Assembly: GCF_051401765.1 (NCBI RefSeq) | Contig: NC_135073.1 | Coordinates: 2,666,001 to 2,730,000 of the forward strand | Source of the DNA: Calliopsis andreniformis | Taxonomy: Eukaryota; Arthropoda; Insecta; Hymenoptera; Andrenidae | Reading direction: 5' to 3' | Length of the DNA stretch: 64,000 bases | Part shown: piece after piece, positions 49,794 through 60,700 of the stretch | How positions within the stretch are numbered: the first letter of the stretch is position 1 | Layout of the letters: every line of letters begins with the position of its first letter | The notes under the pieces: model-generated | Seen by the model: the letters and a program-made list of their open reading frames with translations, nothing else | Told to the model about the DNA's origin: nothing | Databases searched by the model: none | Translations under genes and position numbers: made by a program

Positions 49794-49830
49794 TATAAAA
49801 ACATTGGGCGGTGACAATGTAAGCTTAGTT
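49794..49830 (+). promoter_or_regulatory. TATA box and initiator: candidate start site of Cyt-b5-r
   Basis: TATAAAA at 49794-49800 is followed about 31 bp later by an initiator-like cttagttacg (49824-49833), the correct spacing for an RNA polymerase II core promoter. The Cyt-b5-r coding exon has an acceptor just 22 bp before its ATG, so its 5' UTR must begin upstream. This promoter, 7.6 kb away, is the best-looking candidate on the + strand. A donor-like cg|gtgtaa occurs near 49951. It could instead serve a noncoding RNA. Confidence 0.4.
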
Positions 49831-50785
49831 ACGCTGATAAACTCATGCGAGTAACTTCAAACTGTAACAATCAAAAATTTGACCATTATTTAGAGTGAAA
49901 TTCATTGATAAAATTTATCAAATGGGAGGAGGACATTAAGTGATACGAACGGTGTAACGCAATATTTATGATATTATAGATATAAAAGATTTGATCAAGA
50001 ATTCAGTTACGTGAGTGTCAGCAATATTCATTGTTAGCTGTTTTAATCTTTATGAAAAGATTATTTGTAACGTAAGACAGTGATAAAGTATCGATTTATT
50101 TTACCACTTTTATCTGGAAAGTCTGTTTATAAAATCATAAACAAAGCGTAGAAACAACTGTTTTTACGTTACTATCTCGTTAGCAGAGCAAGTGTCTAAA
50201 TTAATTTTGGACTTATATAAATTCGACTAACATAGTTATTAACATTTGGAATTTTCTTGCGCAAAGAGAAATCAGCTTGTTTTCTTACAATTTGAATCGT
50301 CGCGTTCTTTGTTGTTGCGTAAACAATTGAAACATGTGTCTGACTGGCACGCACTTCAATTGTGGTCACGCAGAACCAGGTGTGACTGCGAGGTACAGGT
50401 TCATGGATACTGCACTTATCTTGTGTTGATCAGAATGTAACTTCATGGTTTTAATGCGTCCTTGAACTGGTTTTCGTAAATTGTCAGTCGGCAAAATTGC
50501 GTCATTTATTCTAAAGGGTTAATACACTTTTATTGAATTTAAATATGTAGGTACTCTAAATAAGAATTTTTCGTTGTTTTTGAATTAATAATATTTTATA
50601 ATCCGGATAAGTAGTTAAAGCAAATCAGTTATTATTTTGTAATTTAACCAGACAGTGTTCAATCTGATTGACTGTTTATGTCAGTTAAGAATAGGCACAG
50701 ATACGAGTTTCAATATTGGTTGCAAACTATTTTATGTTCACAATCAGAATCATATATGGATAGAATCAGTAACTCAAATTTTATC

Positions 50786-50957
50786 ACTAGACTGAGGATC
50801 TTTATAGGAAACTCTTTTGTATCTTTGTATTTAAAACTGATCAAAAGTTAAGTACCTATACGTTTTAATATTTGGAAAATGAAACAAATTTGTACTTAGT
50901 TTCCATTATTTTAATCATATTTATGGAAATTTGCATTTGCATAAAACTGTGCAGTAT
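50786..50957. mobile_element. MITE family 2, copy
   Basis: Starts actagactgaggatctttat and ends gcataaaactgtgcagtata, with the family's inner right arm atttatggaaatttgcattt. Confidence 0.55.
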
Positions 50958-51599
50958 ATTTATTATTATACAAAATATTTAAAATTTAATATTGCATTTA
51001 GAAATCTACTTCTGCCTAGAATCCTAATTGACTTCAAAGGAACCTTTAATGCTATTCCATTGCGTTAAATTTAAACTTGAACAAAATTTCATAGTAGGTT
51101 AAAAACTTGAACAATTTTTACAGTTAAATCTTCTTAGAGAAGTATCAGTTGATTTTCTCCAATACATGTATATCTAGAAAAATGAATTAAATAAATGCAA
51201 TGTTACTAATTATAATCATTAGCACAAAATGCTTTTAACGATTTAAATAATTATCATAAAAATAGTTCTTATTTTATAGCAAATGCTTTATAACTTTATT
51301 TAATGGTTGAAGTAATGGATTAGATGAACTCTATGTTTGGTTTTAGGGTTGTCCATCGAGGCATGAATTTGCAAAAAAAGCGAACGATATTTTTAAAGTG
51401 ACTTATTCAAGGGTATTATTTAGAAATGGCTTGAATATGTCTTAAGAACTCCGTTATACTTGTTTCTGATTAGTTATACATAATATACCTGTTTTGGGAT
51501 TCCCTGAATTGTAAAAAAGCAATGGTGATACAGAAAACGATGTTTATCTTTTGTAAATGGCTTTAAATGGAGGAAAGTTTTAGCGGTTTACTTAACAAT

Positions 51600-52208
51600 T
51601 TAAGGACCGGTATGGTTTCTTTCAAACTTAGCGTTGCTCGCAGTATATTTTGCGATATAAATCAAACCAGGGCCGGTTCTAATCTTTTAGCTGCCTGCGT
51701 GCTAGAAACGTTTGACCACCCCAGCCTATCTATGTAAATTACGAGTAGATTTATAGTATGTTTTTATGATAGTTACATGGAATCAACAAGAATAAAATAA
51801 GAGGTAAAACAATCCGTAAAAGTGTTTCGTGTATTTATTTTCATTTTATTCAAATAATAAGTTAGAACTGTACGCTGCTGGCTTTCTTGTTTGACAATTC
51901 ATCAACAACATTTGACACAGTAAATTAATTATTGTGTAAAACGTTATATTAATGTCTCTAAATTCCAACTGTCTATGCTTTTGGTTATGTGGTTTAAAAC
52001 AAGATATAAGATATATAGAGATGTTGAGAAATCGAATTGTTGAATGTTTTTATAGTAAAACTTGTTATGTTATTTTTGTTTAATTTTCATTGTAAATAGA
52101 GATTCAGAAAATATAAACTATTTTTATTCTTTAAAGTGCACGCGACTGCACAACTTTTAGAACCGACCCTGAGTGACACAGACATAAATTTTTGTCTTTG
52201 GTCCTTAA
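51600..52208. mobile_element. TTAA-flanked element with GGACC ends, enclosing an hAT-like MITE
   Basis: TTAAGGACC at 51600-51608 and GGTCCTTAA at 52200-52208 form inverted ends with TTAA duplications (piggyBac type). Most of the interior is taken by the CAGGG element at 51668-52171. Confidence 0.5.
51668..52171. mobile_element. hAT-like MITE with CAGGG(C/T)CGGTTCTAA ends
   Basis: Left end CAGGGCCGGTTCTAAT (51668) and right end TTAGAACCGACCCTG (to 52171) are inverted. Similarity continues inward (agctgcctgcgtgctag / gtgcacgcgactgcac). CAGGG termini and 8-bp duplications are typical of hAT elements. The 8 bases on each side here match at only five positions, so the duplication has decayed. Confidence 0.65.
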
Positions 52209-52353
52209 CCCATTCGAGATGAAAGATTTCTTATAAGACGAACCTCAGGGACCGAAATTTTACTGTTTTTATTATATTACACACACGGCGTGTTATTCGT
52301 CGTTTTGGTTGAATACTACAAGGTTAGATGCTGGATTAACTCGAATGGGTTAA
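52205..52353. mobile_element. TTAA-flanked palindromic element (CCCATTCGAG ends)
   Basis: TTAACCCATTCGAG at 52205 and CTCGAATGGGTTAA ending 52353 are inverted termini with TTAA on both sides. The left TTAA is shared with the preceding element. Confidence 0.75.
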
Positions 52354-53269
52354 AGTATTAATAAATAGTTCATTTATTGGTACATGTAGGTATGCTATTA
52401 CCGATTTTCTGCGATTGCACCCCATGACTTCCAGGATCTAGTTCTTTTATATCAATAATAGAAAAATTCGAAAATTTTCAACAGAAAGTTAGTTAGAAAA
52501 ATTTATAGAGTTAGTTAATAAATTGTCGATTCACTATTATTAATTCCTTGAAAAGTATACTTTGTTGCATATTTGCTCTTTCGTACAGTGAACTGTTTGT
52601 ACCTTTTTAAACGTCACAACGCAAATAATTTCGCCTGTTGGTTCAGGAATTATTTCAGGTAATCGTAACGATAATTGTAATGTTTGAAATTAAATGGTTA
52701 TAACTAATTTTTTTGTTAACTTTCTATGTATTGTCCATGGCTTCTTCAGTCTTCTGTGACTGTTAGAATCCATTTTTTAAAATCAAGTAATTAATGATAA
52801 TTGATTATTTTTTCCAAAGAATCTGACAGTATTTTCGAATTAGTCTAGTAGGATTCAAATTTGATAAAAAGTTGAGTGATTAAGATAAATATTTTCATCA
52901 ACTGGTATACATTCATTTCACGTGAAGTGATAAGACTTATCTAATAAACGTGACATTTATATGTATGTATATTAATATCTATCTTTATTTTCATGAATAA
53001 GTATATGTATGCATATATTTCTGTAACAATGTACGATTTCCAACTGCTGAAGTAGGATATCGTCTCGGGGTCAAAGTGCGCAGCAATAAGACTTCAACCG
53101 CAATTGTTTTTATATACAAGCACAAAAAATTGTTTTCCGTGACACTCTGTTGCTAAAAACACGTCATTCTTCGTCGAAATAATATTTCACTTCAGTTGGT
53201 ACTACTTGTCAGGTATATTTCCTTAGAAACTGAATAACACTGAATAAATTTTAAAACACGTGTCCTTCT

Positions 53270-53987
53270 TTAACACGTTGACCGCTACGGTGGTCATGTG
53301 TGACCGCAGATGGTTTTTCCTTTCGCGCCATGGTGGTTGTCAGTGACTGGAGTGCTTCAAATATTTCTAATTATAAAAATTGAATGAACATTGACAGTTA
53401 ATGAATTTTGAATATCACCGTTAATTAGAGAATGCTTTGAAATAAAATGTGCACTATTCAGCAATTCATTTTTATTAGAAGATCAAAGATGAAAGATTAA
53501 TTTTTATCAAATCTTCCAGTATCCAAAGTCCAAAGTATTTTAAACATAGTTGCGGCTGGTTAATACAATTTGGGCAATATGTGGTAACCTTCTTGATCCG
53601 ATTTTTAGCAATCTTTATTCCAAAACTTGCAAAATTTTGTTGGGTAACAAACTTTGCAAAATTTTCGCACCAGGTATGCTAGCCCTTTTTTCTTTTGCAT
53701 TTCATGCCGTAATATTCTTTGGATAGATATGTACCACATTGTACAAGCGTCGTAAATATCCATGGCATAAATAAATATTCCAAAATAGTTATCAAGTGTC
53801 ATCGAGTGCACCAAGGCGCCACGGTGGTCACCCGTGGCCACCAGCAAGATAAACGCCTCATGGGTACGAGTTGACTCATATAACCATATTTATTATTATT
53901 TTGCCATTATATGCTTAGAATAATAAAAATACTTTCGTGGCATCCTGAGCAAAACATGTGATTTCGGCGCGGCGGTCAACGTGTTAA
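53270..53987. mobile_element. TTAA-flanked MITE with CACGTTGACCGC ends, ~718 bp
   Basis: TTAACACGTTGACCGC at 53270 and GCGGTCAACGTGTTAA ending 53987 are near-perfect inverted termini. Further inside, ggtggtcatgtgtgacc and ggtggtcacccgtggcc are subterminal repeats. Internal minus-strand ORFs are short and not transposase-like. Confidence 0.8.
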
Positions 53988-54462
53988 TTAAATATTCATC
54001 TGCCGTTATATTCTTATCTAAATGCAGGGTACTATATGTATGTCTCAAATTATACTTACTTTCCATCTTTACAGTTTTTTGTGGATCGAAAAGGATCCAT
54101 TTTTTGCTGTGTAATTGTATCGTCATAAAACGAGATAACATTTAGTTAACAAACGGATAGCATTACTTTATGGTTTATCAGTAACTGTCATTGTACTTTT
54201 ACAAGTATATTTATCGAACGTATTGTTTGTGCATTTCTTCTGAGTGCACGCGATCGCAAGCTATTCCTTTTTTATCGTATTTTTTATTTTATTCGACAAT
54301 TACTTTTTTATTTTATTTGATTTATAGAAATGCAATTCTATATACTTATTCTTATTTCTTCTGAGTTTGTGGTTAAATTAAAATAATTTATTAATGAAAT
54401 GTTAAGTTGACGTATACTCATGTCACAAAATACTTACATACATGTCAAATCAAAAACTAATT

Positions 54463-54671
54463 ACTAGACTGCGGATCTTGATACAATTATGCGAAATTTC
54501 AGTGTTCAGAAAAGAACAGAATTCATATAACATATAAAAATGTGCAAAATATTGAAAGTTAAATATATTTTATAATTTATGGTATTTTGAAGATGAATCA
54601 AATTTCAATTAGATACAACTTATCTAATTGTATTTATAAAAATAAGAATTCACATAAATATTTACCGTTTA
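54463..54671. mobile_element. MITE family 2, degenerate copy
   Basis: Starts actagactgcggatcttgat. The right end, tttataaaaataagaattca then cataaatatttaccgttta, is a weak match to the family terminus. Confidence 0.45.
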
Positions 54672-56841
54672 CTACGTATTAATTAATAATAATTGACAAT
54701 TATTTGTTTGTGATTTATCAGTACAAGATGATTAGTTTAATTGGAAAATCTCCGAGCGTTGGCAGCATTTATTGTATGTATATTTTTACCGATAGAAAGT
54801 CCAAGATAGCACCAAATATTCCAAAGAACCTCACGTTTTCGCAATCAAATCTTAAGTAATGCTTGTTTATAATTCAGTTGTAAACAGGTCAAATAACTTT
54901 CTTCTGCAAATGATAAACGGGACCTTACTACTTATAAAAAATTGGAAACATTTTATCAAAATTATTTCGTTGCCGGTCTATCTTTATGTACCAGATAAAG
55001 AGGAAAGACAAACGTACGCCTAAGCACTGCGCAGTGATGATAAATAGCAATAGTATTTACCTCTGAATATACAAATTTTTTTAGTCGCGCAGCTTAAAAG
55101 ATTTTCGGAAAACATTATGAAACATGGAACATACTATCGTTGTTTTCATACGAATTGGCAATAAAATTTGGCATATTTTGATAATATACATATGTACGTG
55201 TGCTTACTGTGTATAACTTCATAACTCGTTCCTTTGTTAAATGTAATGATTTTAAGTAACTATACGCGTAATGGTTTTAAGTAACTATATAAGTACTATG
55301 TATAAATATTCGTGAACGATTGTTGGTTTATATTTTTAGATCAGTGTTTTGATAAAATTTAAAATTATCACGGTTATTCATATTTGCCACACATTCAAAT
55401 CAATTTTTTTCCAAAATGATTAATTTTTTTTTTTACTTAATATTTCATCAACAGAAATTAATTCACCCACTTCTACTATTAAAGTGAACTCTCAAACGTT
55501 CAGATTTCTGCCATGTTTCATTTTAGGATGGTCTGGTATTCTGCATTCGAAATATAATATAATTCCTGCTATAGGAGAGAACTGGGACAAAACTAATATT
55601 TTTTTATTTTGATTTAGTTGCCAATTGCTTTTTAAAGATATAAAGAGGAAACGTATGCCTTAAGAAAGTATGTTTAGGTATTGGTCTATCATTTGATCCA
55701 CATTTTAGCCTTACGTGATAAGTAGTCAAGGACCTATAATAGCTTTCCGGAGTTACTGTCATTGTTACTTTCATCTTAGAGGGTAAGGATGAAAGCACCT
55801 TTCTATGGAGAAAATAGTATCGCTAATTGTCTCAAAGAAGATTAAGTAAAAATATTTTTTCCAATGCAATAATAGAACATTTTATTATAAAAGACGATAG
55901 AAGCAAGTATTTAAATAAACGTATTTTAAGTAATAATAAAAAGAAATATATTTTAAATAACGAAAGATAAAAAGCATAACTAGCTTCGTACGTTTCTTTG
56001 CGTATTGATTTAATATTTTTTATTATATTCCAAATTACAATTATAATAGACGTAATAAAGATCACTCAACGTGAAGCCTTCATGAGGCCAGCTCTTACAA
56101 TTTAAGGGATCCACTTTTTTCTTAAGCAGCCTTCACTAAAAGACTAAACCAGACTTCAAACTAGATATGTATTATCTGAAGAATTCCTATCCTGTATGCT
56201 ATTTTGTTTGCCTTGTTTTTTCATTGTTCTGTACCAATATGTACACGTTGAATTTTCATGTGAACAGTAACATGTTGCTAATAGCATATCCCCACAGTGA
56301 TGTGTTACTTCGGTCTCCACTCGCGTTTTTCAAAATAAAAATGTTACATTCTATAAACTGCAAAAGACTTACCGAAGACAAATACAAGAACTTATAAAGA
56401 CATTATCTAAGAACACTGTGGCCAATGGTTGGCTCAATATTTATAGTATAACTATGAATATTAACAAAAAAAAATAAACGAAAAGAACAGAAACCTATCT
56501 GGATGATCTAAATACATAAATTCAGTTCGACCACTTGAAATGGGTGTTACTGCTCAGCTCTAATTGATAAAATAAAAGAAACGTGACTATACACACGTAA
56601 CTGTGTAAAAGAAATGTTTGTGGAACTGCGGAGGAGGCTTGTTACTTTCATTACGCCATTACTTTTGTTCCCACTCTACTCTATCCTTATTCAAATATAT
56701 TAAATAAATAAAATATATCTTTCTATTAACTAGAGTGCACGTTTTATTAGACTAAAAAACAGTCAGTTTGTTAACACCATTATAAGTAAAAACTTATAGC
56801 AATAAACTCTCAAACATCGCAATGTGTGAATATTCTGAATA

Positions 56842-57016
56842 TTAACCTCTCAGTGACGGACTCCATCTTTCGTACGGACATCCATTTTTTTTGTGGATCC
56901 ATTTAGGAAAATTCTTCTAAATAACTGTATGTCATTTAATTTAGAAGAAATAATACTTTTCATTTTCATTTGCACAGTATTTTTTAGACCATAATATGCT
57001 AGCGTTAAGGGGTTAA
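56842..57016. mobile_element. TTAA-flanked mini-element, imperfect ends
   Basis: TTAACCTCTCAGTGACGG at 56842 and gctagcgttaaggggTTAA ending 57016 form weak inverted ends with TTAA duplications, piggyBac-like, about 175 bp. Confidence 0.55.
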
Positions 57017-57474
57017 TGCGAATTAGTCTATAACTGTAGATACATAAAATACATGTATGTGACTCATGTACTATGTATATGTATAAATATATATGCAAAC
57101 ATAGTATAATCATTTTTCTTTCATTCATTCAAGTGTATTTAACAATTCATTCATTAACAATGTATACTTATATATCCTCATTAATAATTTATAACAATTA
57201 TTTTTTTAGAATTCACAAATTTTAATGCTTAATGGTTTCAGCGAATATTTTATAATTAGTAAACTTAGTACAATTGATATGCAAATTTGTACAGCAGTAT
57301 CAAAGGAAACACAATTACTATAAAAATTCATAAATTCCTTCAAAGAAATATCTTTTCGTTCTGGATAAAATAAGAAATTTGTTAAATATCTCATTTATAT
57401 TACTATTTCAACGTATCCACGTATTTTCACAATGCTATTATTTTGTTTACAGAAGACGCTGAAGCAACCGTGCA

Positions 57475-57705
57475 ATGAAGAAACTGGAAAGCTCAATACC
57501 AGGTCTAGAATATCTTCCTGGTAGAGATGTAGCGTTTAAAACTCCATATGGTTTCATTGAAGGAAGAAGGAAAATCGATGGTGCAGAGGGACTATGGAGG
57601 ATCAGGAATGGTTTATACGATTTGGAAAAATTTGCCAAGTTTCACCCAGGAGGAGAAGAATGGATTCGTCTTACCAAGGGAACTGATATTACAGAAGTTT
57701 TTGAG
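57475..57705 (+). CDS. Cyt-b5-r: Cyt-b5-r exon 1 of the coding part
   Basis: The exon begins at 57453 after acceptor ttgtttacag, with 22 bp of 5' UTR. It encodes residues 1-77, from MKKLESSIPGLEYL through the HPGG heme motif to TDITEVFE. Donor gtaact at 57706, phase 0. Confidence 0.93.
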
Positions 57706-60700
57706 GTAACTGATTGTTTTAGCACTACGAAATTCAAACTAATGCAACATTTAAGATCATTCCAAATTTCAAAAAGAAGAAGAAATTAAATCAAACCAAC
57801 TATGAAAAATGTACACAAGTTATTTTTCTTTTGTTATTTATGATCCCTAATTGTGAATACAAGTGGTGCCGTATAATGGCATTTAAACGGTCACAATTTG
57901 AATTTGATCAACAAATTTTTTTAAGTGTCACAAACCATTAAAAAATTATTAGACATTTTTATTGATTTGACAAACATTTGTTCTCCTTTTCCGATTTTAT
58001 AAAATTTGGTAATTTCTTTCATGGTTGATTCAAAAAAGATGGTAAGTCCGCAAACAGTTTTAAATAATGTAGAAGCTTAATAAGTTTTAACTTCATACTT
58101 CTCAATATAAATTCTATTTTGAAACAAAATATAAGAGATCAATACGTACCCTAAACATATAACAAAATTAATAAATAGATATACTTTTTAAAATGTATTT
58201 AAGAAAATATAAAATTAAAACTTTAAGATTGTTGCAACAGCTTAGACATTGTTTCAGCAAAATCTAAGCTTAATTTGAAGACTAAAGAGAAGTTTTTTAC
58301 ACTATTAGAAAACAAATTTCCTCGTTACATCCTACGCATCTTAGTATCTAATTTTTTTCGCTTTCTTGACTGTTATAATAGAACAGACGGGAAGATATTA
58401 CTGCCAGTCAAATTTTGATTCTCTCCTCCCGGTTTTTAAAATTTTTCTACGTTTTGCGGTCTCCTATGTCCAAAAATACCAAAAAATCGATGACTAAATT
58501 CTGCGTGTATGCAGGCGTCTATTTCGCTTTATATTTCTAATGGATTATCGAATTTTGAGATTCTTATTTTCGAATCTTGAGATGATTATCGAATTTTGAG
58601 ATGATTATCGAATATGAGATACCATGTTTCAAAGGAGGTTGAAGTTAGAGAAAATTTTATTCTATTAAATATTTAGCACACTATAAAAAAATACTACTGG
58701 TGAAAAAATTTTTCTCAAATATCTCCTTTCCCAGCTCCAAACATAAAAAATGTTTTCTTTTGATAATAAGCTACTTGTCTATAAGATATTGCAACTAGGT
58801 TGCCAATTTTCGTAACTTAAACCTAATTCTGTATATTAGCAATAACAATTTTAGGCTAACTGTACATTTTGTTGCTGATATTTTGTTTTAAACGAGCTTT
58901 TTTGTTTTCAGTCACATCATATAACTGATAAGGCTGCAAATTTATTACCCAAGTATTACATAAAAGATGCAACTATGCCACGATCCGTCCCATTAACAAT
59001 TGAACCGAATGGATTTTTCAAAACATTCAAGAAACGTGCTGCAGAAGCCTTGAAAGATGTTGATTTTCATCGACCTTCGAAAAAAACAAATTTAATTGCC
59101 GATTCTGTCTTTACTACAACTATTCTTCTTAGTCTCGCCGCAGTCTCCACACAGTCTCATCTAATCATTATTCCTGCAGGTCAGTAACTAGGCTGCGAGT
59201 GTTTATGCATTTATTAGAAATTGAAGTTAAAATAGTACAGAATACACATAATTTGTGAAAAGATACAAAATACCTATATAAAGCATACGGTATAATATTA
59301 TTTTTGAAAGTGACCAAAATCTGTACTTAAGTTTCATTCTTTTAGTTGTATTTATGAAAATGAAAATTTGCATAAAAATCTGAAGTCTAGTAATAACTAT
59401 CAATGGAAGCCAGTACACGAAGTGTGACTATGAAATTCCGAAAATAATTCACTAAAAAATTTTATAATTGAAAATTAAAGAGATTTGAAATCACCAAAAT
59501 TGTTTCTTTAAGTTTGTACACACTCTATTTGGAGACCAATTCATTGATTGTAATGTTTCTGATATCTATATTGTAATATCTGTTTCAATAACAGTGTTAG
59601 ATTACTTTAAGTGTTAGAAAATGAGTAAAGGAGTGCTTTTTTTATTAATGTTTTTACTCGAGAAAGTTAAAAAAAGGTACACAGGTATACAGGGTGAGTC
59701 ACCTAACGTTTGCACCCCAAATATCTTAGTTGTTTTCCAAAGATACATCAAATGTCTTAAGGACAAAGTTGAATGGTTCAATGGAGCTCATACAATGCTA
59801 AAAAAATTTTTTTTTTTTTTCATTTTTTTAGAGTTATTAAAGTCACCTCCATTTTTTTGAATGAAACCACCTTTTTTCAAACACCTACAATGGTAAACCC
59901 TTCCACTAGGAATTTAGTGACTATTATTATTCAAGGTCATTCAAGATCACGGATACAGAAAACATATAAGATTTAAAATATGAAAACGGAATACCTGTGT
60001 TTCATAAATGTTTGAAATGATGACCGTTTACGTCGATACATTGTATTAGAAAAAAATGAACGAGTTTGCTGCAATCCCCATTGACAAAAATTAATTCGAT
60101 TCTGAAAATTACTTCCGTGTAATTTCTGATGTAGCGATATGTGAAACGGATGAAATTTATGTCAGGCGAGAATTTGTATTACGCTACTTTGACTGATGCC
60201 TGCTTCTCAGGTAATTTTTCTCGTACTCACATTGGATTTCAGCTATGGAAATATAGAATATAGAAAACGGATATTTATTTCAGTGTCTTCATTAGTCGCT
60301 GGATTCTTGCGTTTACGTTTTCTCTGTTCGTGACCTTGAATGACCTTGAATAAATATAGTTATTGAATTTCTAATGAAAGGGACTATCATTATAGATGTT
60401 TAAAAAGGGGTGGTTCCATTTTAAAAAAAGAACCTGACCTTGATATCTCTAAAAAACTGTTAAAAGAACAACAAAACGTTATTGTTTCGATGAATAATAC
60501 TTTGAACTAATTCATGAATCAAGTCCAGATATGCTTTCCTTTGGAGATATTATTTATGTAAGCGCTGGCACGTACCAGTGATTAATCGTAATTTTAAATT
60601 TTCCATTTTCTATTAAACCTTTATAAGCTTATTATAGTAACAGTACAGAAAAGCTATAAGAATAAATTGATTATTTTACAAATTTTTGTGTGACGTAAGT

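Larger units (their letters stand above)
49834..57452 (+). other. Probable 5' UTR intron of Cyt-b5-r, rich in mobile elements
   Basis: If the 49794 promoter is right, this is a 5' intron. It holds several TTAA-flanked and other MITEs and no recognised coding exon. The ORF at 50246-50440 lies in a less AT-rich patch but has no family features. Confidence 0.4.

Noticed and set aside
53605..54141. Two minus-strand ORFs of about 80 codons
   Set aside because: They lie in or beside the TTAA-flanked MITE and show no transposase or other domain.
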